From Candidatus Jettenia caeni (lineage in GTDB: Bacteria; Planctomycetota; Brocadiia; Brocadiales; Brocadiaceae): 64,000 bases of DNA. The DNA lies in the NCBI GenBank assembly GCA_000296795.1, contig BAFH01000004.1, forward strand, positions 248,001-312,000. Direction: 5' to 3'. The notes under the pieces are model-generated. The model made no database searches and was not told the DNA's origin. It worked only from the letters and a program-made list of their open reading frames with translations. This document shows positions 29,970 through 38,587 of this stretch, one piece after another. Within the stretch, counting starts at the first letter, position 1. Every line of letters starts with the position of its first letter. Both the position numbers and the translations under genes were made by a program.

Positions 29970-30084
29970 TATATCTCACGAGTTATAATTTCTTACCTTC
30001 TCATTGACTGATTTCAAGAAACAACGTTTGGAAACATGCAATACAATAAACATTACAATACAATCAAGTAGATATTCATAGATA

Positions 30085-30258
30085 GGGGTAGCAGTTTTTC
30101 AACTGCTACCCCATGCTCATTAAAGAAACAATTACCACGTCACCACACTACCTTGTGGCTTCTCTTGTCCCTTTAATTTCTTGATCTTAACCTTCATTTT
30201 CCTCACCCCCTTTCAATTATTTAATGCTCTTCTACTAAACACCTCTGGACGCCAGCAG
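30085..30258 (-). repeat. peptide cassette 2
   Basis: Hairpin 30085-30112 (minus: GGGGTAGCAGTT, GAAA loop, AACTGCTACCCC, perfect), tiny gene 30132-30197, and upstream imperfect inverted repeat CTGCTGG-CGT-CCAGAGG (30242-30258). Confidence 0.85.
30132..30197 (-). CDS. tiny leader-core peptide, copy 2 (21 aa)
   Basis: The peptide is leader MKVKIKKLKGQEK followed by core PQGSVVTW. It has the same ribosome binding site pattern (GGGGGTGAGG) and the same TGG-TAA ending as copy 1. The core is one residue shorter and starts with Pro, as in copies 5 and 6. Confidence 0.75.
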   Translation of the reverse strand: MKVKIKKLKGQEKPQGSVVTW

Positions 30259-30303
30259 CCAAATATGGTTTGACTGATTTTTTACTGCTTGTTCCTAAAC
30301 TCC

Positions 30304-30332
30304 TTGACAATACTAGTCTTACCATGTAATAT
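30304..30332 (+). promoter_or_regulatory. promoter for DUF433-DUF5615 module
   Basis: TTGACA (30304-30309), a 17-bp spacer and TAATAT (30327-30332), 36 nt before the antitoxin ATG. Confidence 0.65.
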
Positions 30333-30367
30333 ATTGTCATACAACGTAATCTAGATAAGGAGATAGT

Positions 30368-30787
30368 ATGCCAACAGTTCAGAAAAGTATAAGGATTCAG
30401 GAAAAAACACTGAAAGAAATTGAACAAATAGCCAGAGATACCGGCAAAGAGTTTTCTGTTGTTGCAAATGAACTGCTTGATGAGGCAGTGAGGATGCAGC
30501 GGTGCCCGGGTATCGTCTTTACCGAAGGCACAACAGGACGAAGGGCCCGGATTGCAGGCACAGGCATTGAGGTCTGGGAGGTTATTGCAACATACAAAGG
30601 TGTTGATGAAAACCTTAATCGCTTGCAAAAGGCTTACCACTGGCTCACAGAACAGCAGTTGAGGTCTGCCATAGGTTACTACAGAACCTATCCTGAAGGG
30701 ATCGACCTTCTTATAAAGCAGAATGCAGGGTTGACTGAAGAGCAGGTTCATAAAAAATACCCATTCCTTATCAGAGAGGACCGTTGA
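30368..30787 (+). CDS. RHH-DUF433 antitoxin
   Basis: The 139-residue protein has an N-terminal ribbon-helix-helix-like segment (VQKSIRIQEKTLKEIEQIARDTGKEFSVVANELLDEAV). A DUF433 domain follows (ARIAGTGIEVWEVIATYKGV ... LRSAIGYYRTYPEGI). It is a DNA-binding antitoxin partner for the DUF5615 gene, whose TTG start overlaps its stop (TTGA). A remnant of a second copy is at 44323-44378. Confidence 0.85.
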   Translation: MPTVQKSIRIQEKTLKEIEQIARDTGKEFSVVANELLDEAVRMQRCPGIVFTEGTTGRRARIAGTGIEVWEVIATYKGVDENLNRLQKAYHWLTEQQLRSAIGYYRTYPEGIDLLIKQNAGLTEEQVHKKYPFLIREDR

Positions 30788-31134
30788 AATATTATCTTGA
30801 TGAAGATCTGAGCCCAAAGATTGCAGAAATACTCAGAAAGCACGGCATAGATGCCGTCAGCGCCCATGAAATCGGCATGGCGCAGACTGAAGATAAAGAA
30901 CATCTTAACCTGGCAGCCTCTGAAAAGAGATGCCTTGTAACACGCAACAGGAACGATTTTATCCGCCTGACCGTTCAATTCTTTCACGAGCATCGTTCTC
31001 ATAGTGGAGTCCTCATAATTCCTCATACCTTACCAAGTGATAATTTCTCACTAATAGCAAGAGCTATTATGAAATATGATTCAAAACACTCTCATGATGT
31101 AAAATCCTATGGTATCGATTTCCTGAAATCTTAA
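30784..31134 (+). CDS. DUF5615 PIN-like toxin
   Basis: The 116-residue protein begins MKYYLDEDLSPKIAEILRKHGID (TTG start overlapping the antitoxin stop) and contains CLVTRNRNDFIRL. The acidic residues D6, E7/D8 and the later ND form the PIN-like site. It is nearly identical to the protein at 44375-44725, so the module was duplicated in the island. Confidence 0.85.
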   Translation: MKYYLDEDLSPKIAEILRKHGIDAVSAHEIGMAQTEDKEHLNLAASEKRCLVTRNRNDFIRLTVQFFHEHRSHSGVLIIPHTLPSDNFSLIARAIMKYDSKHSHDVKSYGIDFLKS

Positions 31135-31361
31135 TCATACGTAGGGTGGATTAAGGCGTTGGTTTTTACGCCGAATCCGCCAATACTGTTTCTTATTGCG
31201 GATTCAGGCTTTACCGTGAACTCAGCCGAACGGTTTATAACCTGAACCCAAAATTTCGCATCTTTCTATTACGCTTCGAATTTGTGAACGATGTCAACCA
31301 ATAACCGTGCAAATATACGGGTTCAATTTACAAAATTGAACCTGCAAGGGAAAATAAAGCA
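31135..31361. repeat. intergenic dispersed repeats
   Basis: Contains the cgtagggtggattaaggcg-type element (31138-31185) and an inverted repeat GGTTCAATTT-ACA-AAATTGAACC (31319-31341). Similar elements flank other toxin modules (40038, 41385, 44725). Confidence 0.5.
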
Positions 31362-32645
31362 CTAACCTTCGTAACTTGATTTAATTTGATCATTCACCAG
31401 AGGGAGAGTTCTCATCCGTATAGCCATCCTTACTCCAAGCCCTGCACCAACAAATAACAAAATTGACATAATTACAAAACTTGCCCTGGTATTGTAAAAT
31501 TTTATTAACACGCCAATACCCAGTACTAATGACAAGGTAAGGATAGAATTTGACCAATCCAGGAAGCTCAGAAATCTGCCCAGAAAATTGTTGTTTACCT
31601 GTCGTTGAATAGAGGTTATGTAAAAAATATGGGTCATTGAGCCTGATAAGCCAACAAGAAAGCTTGCTGGAACCGCCTCAAATAACCCCCCTGCCAGGGC
31701 AAAGAGGAGATAGCCCATTCCCATTCCAACCGGTCCAATCCAGAAAAAAATATTTTCTCCCCAAAAACGGATCAAGGCGACAAGAACGAGTGATCCAACG
31801 ATTGCTCCTGTTCCAAATACTGCATCGATCGTGCCCAGGGCCGATGGGCCTCGTCTTAATACCTCTGACACATAGGGGACTTGTAGAACAGAGAGGAGAT
31901 ATTCCGTCATCTGTGGAAGCAGAAAAATTACGGAAATACCCAAAATCACGGGAGTTACTTTTATATAGTGTATACAGGCAGTAAAATTCTTCCATGTCTC
32001 CACCTTTGCTCTCATAGCTGCTTTTTTGGATGATACAAGGGGGAACCGGAGCATAAAGAAAAGGCATAGGGCGCCAAAAATATATGTGGATGCATCTATG
32101 AGGAGTACCCTTTCAATGGAAAAGTATTCCAGGATAACCCCTGTAAGGCCACTCCCGATAATCCTTCCCGTTTGTACCGAAGAGCCTACAAGGGCATTGG
32201 CTGCGACAAGTCCCTCTTCAGGGACGATTTCTGGTAACAGGCTAACCACGGACAGGTTAAAAAAGACATTGCTAATCGAGATCAGGATACAGAGTGTGAA
32301 TAGTAAAGCTATACCGAGAAGATTTAATTTACAAAAAAGCACACCACACAAGATTATAGCTGCATTCAACAGGATAAGTATTAGGGCGATACGTCTGCGG
32401 TCCCATCGGTCTACTATAGTTCCGGCGAGCGGGGCAAAGAGGATCGTGGGCGCTATTGATACCGCAATTATTCCACTCAGTGATATGGGAGATCCCGTAA
32501 GTTTGAAAATGGACCATAAGACGGTCATTAAAAAGATGTTATTGCCAAAGGTATCGACCAATGCACCGCTAAAATAGAGTGCAAATGCAGGCCTGCGGAG
32601 TACGTCAAGGTATCCAAGGGTTTTTGGTGTATGAGAAGGTTCCAT
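31362..32645 (-). CDS. major facilitator superfamily exporter
   Basis: The 427-residue protein has about 12 membrane helices. The motif GTIVDRWDRRRIALI lies between TM2 and TM3 (MFS motif A variant), and LYFSGALVDTFGNNIFLMTVLWSIFKLTGSP at the start is typical of the EntS/MefA-like drug or siderophore exporter group. The ribosome binding site is AGGAC. It lies on the minus strand between peptide cassettes 3 (upstream) and 2 (downstream), so export of the peptide product is possible but only an inference from position. Confidence 0.85.
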   Translation of the reverse strand: MEPSHTPKTLGYLDVLRRPAFALYFSGALVDTFGNNIFLMTVLWSIFKLTGSPISLSGIIAVSIAPTILFAPLAGTIVDRWDRRRIALILILLNAAIILCGVLFCKLNLLGIALLFTLCILISISNVFFNLSVVSLLPEIVPEEGLVAANALVGSSVQTGRIIGSGLTGVILEYFSIERVLLIDASTYIFGALCLFFMLRFPLVSSKKAAMRAKVETWKNFTACIHYIKVTPVILGISVIFLLPQMTEYLLSVLQVPYVSEVLRRGPSALGTIDAVFGTGAIVGSLVLVALIRFWGENIFFWIGPVGMGMGYLLFALAGGLFEAVPASFLVGLSGSMTHIFYITSIQRQVNNNFLGRFLSFLDWSNSILTLSLVLGIGVLIKFYNTRASFVIMSILLFVGAGLGVRMAIRMRTLPLVNDQIKSSYEG

Positions 32646-32846
32646 AATTAAGTCCTAGTCCAAAAGAGTTGGAAGAAACAAAATCATAATATGGCTGATG
32701 GTTGGATGGTTGATCAATTAACCATATAACCATCTATCCATATAATCATTCAGCCGCATATTTTGCAAAAAATGTAAAAGTTGATACGAAAGAGCAAGGC
32801 ACAAGCAATACAACAAAAATCCAATCAAGTTAGATATTCATTACAT

Positions 32847-33025
32847 GGGGAAAGCCGTTTTTCAACTGCTTTCCCCAGTTTCATTAAAGAAACAATTACC
32901 ACCCCTAAGTACTACCAGCCAGTATCTTCTCGGGTTTCTTTAATTTCTTGATCTTAACCCTCATTTTCCTCATCCCCTTTCATATACGTAATTTTTTTCG
33001 TTAATCTGCCGCTGGACGCCAGCGG
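32847..33025 (-). repeat. peptide cassette 3 (degraded core)
   Basis: Hairpin 32847-32876 (GGGGAAAGCAGTT, GAAA, AACGGCTTTCCCC; one mismatch), tiny gene 32905-32964, perfect inverted repeat CCGCTGG-CGT-CCAGCGG at 33009-33025. Stem bases differ from cassettes 1, 2 and 4 with pairing kept. Confidence 0.8.
32905..32964 (-). CDS. tiny peptide, copy 3, truncated before the Trp (19 aa)
   Basis: The peptide reads leader MRVKIKKLKKPEK, core ILAGST, then TAG; the next codons would be Gly-Trp-TAA (ending at 32896). This is the only copy with replacement changes in the leader (K2R and GQ to KP) and the only one with an early stop, so it is probably decaying. Its core otherwise matches copy 1. Confidence 0.6.
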   Translation of the reverse strand: MRVKIKKLKKPEKILAGST

Positions 33026-33103
33026 CCAAATAGAGTTTAACTGCTTGTTCCTAATCCAAACGAGTTGGAAAAGACAAAATCCGAAGCACAAAGTTTACGA
33101 GTC

Positions 33104-33137
33104 AACCCTGTCAGGGTTTTAAACCCTGACAGGGTTA
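33104..33137. repeat. perfect 16-bp-arm inverted repeat
   Basis: AACCCTGTCAGGGTTT pairs with AAACCCTGACAGGGTT around two bases. This is a dispersed hairpin of the AACCCTGACAGGG kind in an otherwise geneless 33026-33443 stretch. Part of that stretch (33215-33275) resembles the region upstream of cassette 1 (29250-29310). Confidence 0.65.
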
Positions 33138-33443
33138 GTTTTGCGGATATTTTTGTTAAAAAATATCAAAATATTTTTGTAAGCGCCTAAACTTTACCCC
33201 AGCCCACATCTTGTTTCCAAACCCTGTGCTAAACCTATTGAAGCATCTGTTTGAAAACACACTTGCCTGAAATTCCTGTAAAAGTTTATATTTTTTAAGA
33301 TACAACCCCTTTGATCCTCGCAACAGGATACTATATATCCTTATTGACTATTTCCTACCATCAGAGTAAAATTCAAATGATCTTATGAAAAATCATTATG
33401 ACAATATTAAATTTCAATCTGTTAAATTTTAAGGACAACCGTT

Positions 33444-33641
33444 ATGCATAACTCAACCTTATTAAACGAAATCAAATTGATAGAATTAAAGCTACAAGCT
33501 CTTAAAACTCAGGTGAAATCTAAAAAACATAAAGTTAAGACTCATACCTCAGCGGCTCTTTACGGCTTACTAAAAGGAAGCCAGGATATTACGCCCGAAG
33601 ATATAGAAGCCGTTAAGATAAAACTAAAGGAACCTATTTAG
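33444..33641 (+). CDS. VapB-like antitoxin
   Basis: The 65-residue protein (ILxEIKLIELKLQALKTQV-type coiled start; C-terminal YGLLKGSQDITPEDIEAVK) overlaps the PIN toxin start by one base. The C-terminal pattern is also present in the antitoxin at 43309-43524 (LRGILKGVDITDEDV), so these two modules are related. AAGGA precedes the ATG. Confidence 0.78.
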   Translation: MHNSTLLNEIKLIELKLQALKTQVKSKKHKVKTHTSAALYGLLKGSQDITPEDIEAVKIKLKEPI

Positions 33642-34030
33642 TGTATATAGTGACTGATACACACCCATGGGTGTGGTTTCTCACAGCAAGTTCTCGACTA
33701 AGTTCAAAGGCTAAATCAGCATTATCAAACCCTTCCAATATTATTATCATTCCATCAATAGTAACGATGGAAATAAAATACCTTTACCACCGTAAGCGCA
33801 TACCACTATCCTTTGAAGAGGTCTTACAACAAGTCGAAACTGCTGAAAATATCCTTTTCCATCCAATGGATCTTTCGATTGTATCTATTGCACCCACCGG
33901 CTTTGACATCCACGATGCTATCATTATCGGTACAGTAATCCAGTCTGCTGAAGAGTTTGGACAAGTAGTGTCACTTGTTACAGCAGACAGGACAATAACC
34001 GATTCTCATCTTGTTCCAGCAATATGGTAA
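33641..34030 (+). CDS. PIN-domain (VapC-like) toxin
   Basis: The 129-residue protein starts with GTG: YIVTDTHPWVWFLT (first catalytic Asp), then IPSIVTMEIKYLYHRKRI, DIHDAIIIGTVIQ (second acidic pair) and LVTADRTI. It is a full-length putative RNase toxin. Confidence 0.87.
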   Translation: MYIVTDTHPWVWFLTASSRLSSKAKSALSNPSNIIIIPSIVTMEIKYLYHRKRIPLSFEEVLQQVETAENILFHPMDLSIVSIAPTGFDIHDAIIIGTVIQSAEEFGQVVSLVTADRTITDSHLVPAIW

Positions 34031-34262
34031 ATATTTCGGGGCTTCCGGTAAAAATTAACCTGGTAGTTTTGGATACCTAATAAACAACTGGACAAATTCA
34101 AGTCGTGATTAATATAAAATCACTGCACTAACTTTTGTATTGTGTAGAGTAAAACACTGGCGTAGTGGCTACAGGCTGAGGTTTGTCTTCCCCGTTTCTC
34201 TCCGTTTCCTCTGAGAGTGTCACACGATCACAACCATACCCTATTTCCAGCATCTTCTCGTC

Positions 34263-34296
34263 AAACCGTACGTGAGGTTTTCCCTCATACGGCTTT
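34263..34296 (-). ncRNA. group II intron domain V
   Basis: Conserved hairpin AGCCGTATGAGGG-AAAA-CCTCACGTACGGTTT on the minus strand, typical of catalytic domain V. Confidence 0.8.
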
Positions 34297-34326
34297 CCTG
34301 TGCTCTTCACAACAAGGCATATACAC

Positions 34327-34992
34327 CTATCGGCTTGGATTTGCTTTCAGGGGAACATATCGAATTTGGTAGTCATTGAACAGACCCCGTTTCCCATATA
34401 TCTCTTCCCTACTCCACATCTTCCAGCCAAAGCCTTTCAGTTTCTTTCTGCGCATGACAAACCTTCGCACCTTCATCTCCAGGTAATTCCTGACCTTGTT
34501 GAAGGTACTAGTACTATTGCCTATCCTGAAGTAATTTACCCAGCCCCTGACTATTGCATTGACTGTTTGTATCACTTCTCTGAATGGCTTGTTCCAGTTT
34601 GCCTTAAGCGCAGCCTTTACCTTCTTACCGATTTCCTGTCGTTTCTTCTTCCGTGGCGTCTTGCTGACATAGGCCTTGCCTTCACGGTTTCTGGTGAGTC
34701 TAAAGTCAAACCCCAGGAAACTGAAACATCCTCCTTCTTTGAGATTCACTACCTTCGTCTTCTCCCGGTTCATTTGTACCTGCAATGTGTCCAGCTCCTC
34801 TTTGAGTCGCTTCTGAACTTTCTGGAGTAACCAGTTCTCTTTCGGATGTCCGTGTATCAGTATGACCATGTCATCTGCGCTCCGAATATATTCAAGATTG
34901 TAGTATCCATTGCGGCGGGTTACCTCCCGTGCCCGCTCCATCATCTCATCCACTTCGTTGAGGTAAAGGTTCGCCTGCTTTACCTCCGTAGA
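34327..34992 (-). pseudogene. group II intron reverse transcriptase/maturase, 5' part deleted
   Basis: The open frame resumes at NLYLNEVDEMMERAREVTRR, followed by the YADD-equivalent RSADDMVILIHGHP (family members usually have RFADD), FLGFDFRLTRNREGK, and the maturase part PILRGWVNYF-like AIVRGWVNYFRIGNS and GFGWKMWSREE. Everything before RT domain 4/5 is missing; the sequence upstream (from about 34993) is intron RNA-coding DNA, so an internal deletion joined the two. It is non-functional. Confidence 0.8.
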
Positions 34993-35531
34993 AAGATTTA
35001 AGACACAGCAGAGCCCCTTCGCTCCGGTAAAGTTCTGTTGTCCTTGCCATCCTCACTACTACGGACTCATCCGCCACCCTCTTGTCTGTCAGCCCATTTC
35101 GCCGTGGGACTTATAAGGCTTACCTTCGTTCCTGATATTTCTATCAGGGTCAAGGAGGGTTTCCCCAGTTGCTACTGCTCCTTTCTCTCCGTGTCGCCGC
35201 TGATACCCCGCCACCGTTCTTTTCCCTATTAGCCAGTTTAGGTTAGTGAATTCCGCCTTCGCCTAAAATTGACAGGCTCGGCCAGTGGTTCTTAATTTTC
35301 ACGAGGCTACGTCTGCGTTCACTTTCGTTACGACCCGGATATTCGCTCACCGGCCTTACGCCGACTTTGTCAATGGGGCTTCAGAAGGCAACGTTTCCAT
35401 CGCCCCCTGCCATCCAAGCTACATGGCTCCGGCTTTTACCATGACGGGACTTTCACCCGTTAGAAAGCAGTACCCTTCTCTGGGCACGCCATTTTGAAAG
35501 TTTAACCCCTCTAAGTTGTTATTCATAAATA

Positions 35532-35705
35532 GGGTTAGCAGTTTTTCAACTGCTAACCCCCTTATTAAAGAAACAATTACCACATACAACCACTACCAGC
35601 CTGTATCTTCTCTTGCCCCTTTAACTTTTTGATCTTGACCTTCATTTCACTCACCCTCTTTCGTAAATAATATTCCTCCACTAATCTGCCGCTGGACGCC
35701 AGCAG
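35532..35705 (-). repeat. peptide cassette 4
   Basis: Hairpin 35532-35559 (GGGTTAGCAGTT, GAAA, AACTGCTAACCC, perfect), tiny gene 35577-35645, and inverted repeat CTGCTGG-CGT-CCAGCGG (35689-35705; one G-U wobble in RNA). The hairpin's TTA/TAA pair replaces the GTA/TAC of cassettes 2, 5 and 6. Confidence 0.85.
35577..35645 (-). CDS. tiny leader-core peptide, copy 4 (22 aa), downstream of the radical SAM gene
   Basis: The peptide is leader MKVKIKKLKGQEK and core IQAGSGCMW. It has three silent changes relative to copy 1 in the leader (GTC, AAG and GGG) and no replacement. It lies 269 nt downstream of the radical SAM-RRE gene on the same strand, the closest physical link between a copy and a possible modifying enzyme. 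It is the only core with Cys. Confidence 0.78.
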   Translation of the reverse strand: MKVKIKKLKGQEKIQAGSGCMW

Positions 35706-35769
35706 CCAAATATGGTTTAACCGCTTGTTTCCAGACTCTGTTTGGAAACGAGCAGAATAAACACACCCC

Positions 35770-35835
35770 TTGCCCCTCTCAAGAGGGGAATTTGAAAAGT
35801 CCCCTCTTGGGAGGGGATTGAGGGGTGGGTAAAAG
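35770..35835. repeat. CCCCTCTTGGGAGGGG-type inverted repeat
   Basis: Contains GCCCCTCTCAAGAGGGG and CCCCTCTTGGGAGGGG arms followed by aggggtgggt. The same element occurs at 61243-61310. It is a dispersed palindromic repeat between the radical SAM gene and peptide copy 4. Confidence 0.65.
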
Positions 35836-35914
35836 TGCCCATAATACATCCCCGGCCCCTCCCGGTATCGAGTACGGGACAAGCCTTTTTAGAGGTGAGA
35901 TAAAAGTCTTATTT

Positions 35915-38083
35915 TCATACAAATTCAATAATTTTAAGCCCCAACGCCTCTTTGAAAAAATCACTACATACCTGCTGCGATTCGTCCATTGAAATGTTGA
36001 ATATATTACTTGCCTGTTCGATGATAGAACGAATCGTGGTTTTGCCATCACTCGAAGCAAGCAGAAAGGCGGCATCTTTCTCCATCTGCCACCTTTCACC
36101 GGTTTCTATATTGTACACAAGAAGCACCTCTTGTGGCGTAAGTGGATCGGTTATAGCCTCCTTATTGGACGCATTGGGCGCTTTATCCCGTGCTTGTTGC
36201 TGCTCATCAATGAAATCATAATTGTAATGAATCGTCCCGTAAAGGATCCATGAAGGCACCTTCGGCCTCCATTCCAAGAATTCCCCTTCAATTGCTGGCT
36301 CCTCTTCTTCTTTCGATACCGCATCAGTAAAACCTGCTCCGTAATGCTCCATATAGAGATAACGATGGGTAGGAATTAAGAAATGTGATGGGAAGTACTT
36401 TTTCAACTCAGAAGCAATGTCCTGGGATACCTGTTGTATCTCATCTGGCGACATCCCGCTTGAGGTCGTATAGTCAAGATAATACGCTAACATCCCCTCA
36501 TCCGGGTAATTGAGCGTAGTAATGCCATAGTGAGCAGGATTCTTTGCCATATCGGATTGCCGGAAGAGAATAAACGGGGTGTAACTAAAATCCTCAATCT
36601 GCTTATGATGCCGGATAAGGAAATCCCGCGTCTCATGGGCTTCTTGTTCTGTTTCTGTAGGTAATCCCACAATGGTCAGGAGGCGTGCCTTTATGCCTGC
36701 TTGAACACAATTCTCTAACACCTTTTCGATGGTCTCACGTTTTGTGCCCTTCTTCACGAGGTTCAGTAATCGTTCCGAAAAACTCTCCAGGCCAAACCAT
36801 ATCGCTATACACCCTGCCTGCCGTAATTTCCTGAGCAGTTCTACCGTAAAACCCGACTCAAACCGGGCACGACACGTCCATCTAATATTGAGCTTTCGGT
36901 CTAGAATACCCTGTGCAAATTGTGATAAATAGGAAGGGGAAAGAATCTGGTCACGGAAGCGGAAGAACCGTGCCTGTGTCTGGGTTTGTATAGACGCCAG
37001 GTCATCAAGCACATTATTCACCTTCCGGCAACGGTAGCTGCGGCGCGGGGCGCCAATGGAACAGAAAGAACAATGCCCCCAATAGCAACTCCGGGAGATC
37101 AAATAGTCAATAACCCTTTCTGGAAAGAAATATTTTTCAAGAGGAAAATCCTTATAACTCGGTGCCGGTAATGCCTGGATATCTTCTGGCTCGCAAATGG
37201 GGTTCACGTGCATCTTCCCATTATTCCAGTATGCCAGATTAGGTACATCATCGAGGTTCTTTCCTGAGGCAAGAACCTCTGCAAGCCTCGTAAAAGGACG
37301 CTCGCATTCATACACAATTATGCTATCTATCAGGGAAAAAAGTGGTGAGGCATCCCCTGTCTCTAAACAGTCCAGGATGTGGGTAAAGCTGAATTGGTCT
37401 TCCAGACACCCAAAGACGGTAATATGTGCCTTTGACCCTTCTTTCTTCAATACATGGGCAAGGGTAAGGGCAGGGATTATCTGGTCCGGGTGTGTCACAT
37501 TGAGGCCTATGAGATCAAATTCTTTTTCAAGAATATCAGGCAGCCACCGGGAGTAAAGAATGCTGAGGAACGGATGTTCCTTCGTTGCCTGGATCGCTTG
37601 TAAAACTTGCCGGAAAGAACGCTCATCGTACTGCATTTGGTAGTTAAAGAGCGTAATACGTGTTGGTGCAAAGGCTGTGGAGATCAGTGTACAGGCCTGT
37701 TCTAAAACCTGACGCGCATGCCAGTAGGAGCGATAATTATAGAAACACGCGGGGTCGCGCATAACGTTCTTCGCCCGGTTGACCTCTTCTACGACATATT
37801 TGCCCGTAATGGCAACCGGGGTCAGGGCATGGTATCGGGCCTGTTCCTGTTGCGAAAGATGATTCTTTGCATCTAAAGATTGCCACTCTTGCAACAAGCG
37901 ATGGTAAATATTCTTGAGCCAGTCATCATCTAAAATAAGGTCGAACATTTCGATACTGAGATCCCGTACGTAAGGTTCAATGCCTTTCGTACGCAGATAA
38001 GCCGCCAGGTAAGCCACCTCTGCCGGTGTATTCGGATAATACCATACAGGGGGAAAAAGTAGTGCCGTTTGAAACGAATTCAT
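35915..38083 (-). CDS. radical SAM RiPP-maturase-like protein with C-terminal PqqD/RRE domain
   Basis: The 722-residue protein has an N-terminal Rossmann region of the B12-binding type (about 1-270; ALLFPPVWYYPNTPAEVAYLAAYLR, DLIGLNVTHPDQIIPALTLA). No DxHxxG cobalamin ligand motif is seen. The radical SAM core has CYWGHCSFC (CX3CX2C-like, about residue 329), FRFRDQILSPSYL and CIAIWFGLESFSERLL. The C-terminus (about 640-722; LLVYNIETGERWQMEKDAAFLLASSDGKTTI, IIEQASNIFNISMDES) has the PqqD-like RRE pattern that binds peptide leaders. This domain set is typical of RiPP-modifying enzymes. It is preceded by GGAAGG and followed on the same strand by peptide copy 4. The substrate link is inferred. 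Confidence 0.82.
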   Translation of the reverse strand: MNSFQTALLFPPVWYYPNTPAEVAYLAAYLRTKGIEPYVRDLSIEMFDLILDDDWLKNIYHRLLQEWQSLDAKNHLSQQEQARYHALTPVAITGKYVVEEVNRAKNVMRDPACFYNYRSYWHARQVLEQACTLISTAFAPTRITLFNYQMQYDERSFRQVLQAIQATKEHPFLSILYSRWLPDILEKEFDLIGLNVTHPDQIIPALTLAHVLKKEGSKAHITVFGCLEDQFSFTHILDCLETGDASPLFSLIDSIIVYECERPFTRLAEVLASGKNLDDVPNLAYWNNGKMHVNPICEPEDIQALPAPSYKDFPLEKYFFPERVIDYLISRSCYWGHCSFCSIGAPRRSYRCRKVNNVLDDLASIQTQTQARFFRFRDQILSPSYLSQFAQGILDRKLNIRWTCRARFESGFTVELLRKLRQAGCIAIWFGLESFSERLLNLVKKGTKRETIEKVLENCVQAGIKARLLTIVGLPTETEQEAHETRDFLIRHHKQIEDFSYTPFILFRQSDMAKNPAHYGITTLNYPDEGMLAYYLDYTTSSGMSPDEIQQVSQDIASELKKYFPSHFLIPTHRYLYMEHYGAGFTDAVSKEEEEPAIEGEFLEWRPKVPSWILYGTIHYNYDFIDEQQQARDKAPNASNKEAITDPLTPQEVLLVYNIETGERWQMEKDAAFLLASSDGKTTIRSIIEQASNIFNISMDESQQVCSDFFKEALGLKIIEFV

Positions 38084-38243
38084 AAATATAGTTTCCTTCC
38101 AAATTGATTGAGATGCAATGATAAATACATTGACAAATTATTTACCTTACGTTATTGTATTATTGTAAGGAGATCAGTATGGCGTATAGTATTAAATAGC
38201 GTGTATCATTATTATAAACGAATTAAATAACCATATATCCAAA

Positions 38244-38311
38244 TGTCATTGCGAGAGCAATAGCCCGAAGCAATCCCGGAGGTTTAGATTGTTTCGCTTC
38301 TCTCGCAATGA
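38244..38311. repeat. TCATTGCGAGAG dispersed inverted repeat
   Basis: gtCATTGCGAGAG ... GAAGCAATC ... GATTGTTTCGCTTC ... CTCTCGCAATGac forms a long imperfect palindrome of the common intergenic kind. Just before it (38166-38202) an RBS plus ATGGCGTATAGTATTAAATAG suggests the 5' stub of another toxin-antitoxin operon. Confidence 0.65.
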
Positions 38312-38353
38312 CAACTTACTTTTGACGTTTACTATAATGCGTGGAGAATACGT

Positions 38354-38587
38354 ATGAAATCTAAAATTACCTCAAAATTCCAAGTTACCATTCCGAGAGA
38401 AATCCGAGAGAAACTTCATTTAAGTGTTTCAGATTCAATCGAATGGAAAATTGAAGAAAACAGAATATTCGTTGAACCTGCCGATAAACCATTTCTTAAG
38501 TATAAAGGATCCATTAAAGTCGAAGCCGGCAATATCAAAGAGGATATCCTGGAGGCTAGAAAAATGTGGATATTGAAGAACAAATGA
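38354..38587 (+). CDS. AbrB/MazE-type antitoxin
   Basis: The 77-residue swapped-hairpin AbrB protein reads MKSKITSKFQVTIPREIREKLHLSVSDSIEWKIEENRIFVEP. This is the DNA-binding antitoxin of the PIN toxin that follows with an ATGA overlap. Confidence 0.88.
   Translation: MKSKITSKFQVTIPREIREKLHLSVSDSIEWKIEENRIFVEPADKPFLKYKGSIKVEAGNIKEDILEARKMWILKNK

Larger units (their letters stand above)
34128..35487 (-). mobile_element. degenerate group II intron
   Basis: On the minus strand the sequence starts GTGCCCAG at 35487, followed by the domain I hallmark AACGGGTGAAAGTCCCG. It ends with a domain V hairpin at 34263-34296 (AGCCGTATGAGG, GAAAACC, CGTACGG) and a domain VI-like tail near 34128-34250. The encoded reverse transcriptase lacks its N-terminal part, so the element is about 1.36 kb and cannot move on its own. 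The 3' boundary is approximate. It lies 45 nt beyond the hairpin of peptide cassette 4. Confidence 0.8.

Noticed and set aside
35038-35497. Plus-strand ORFs near 35038-35497
   Set aside because: They lie in the RNA domain of the minus-strand group II intron and are chance frames.
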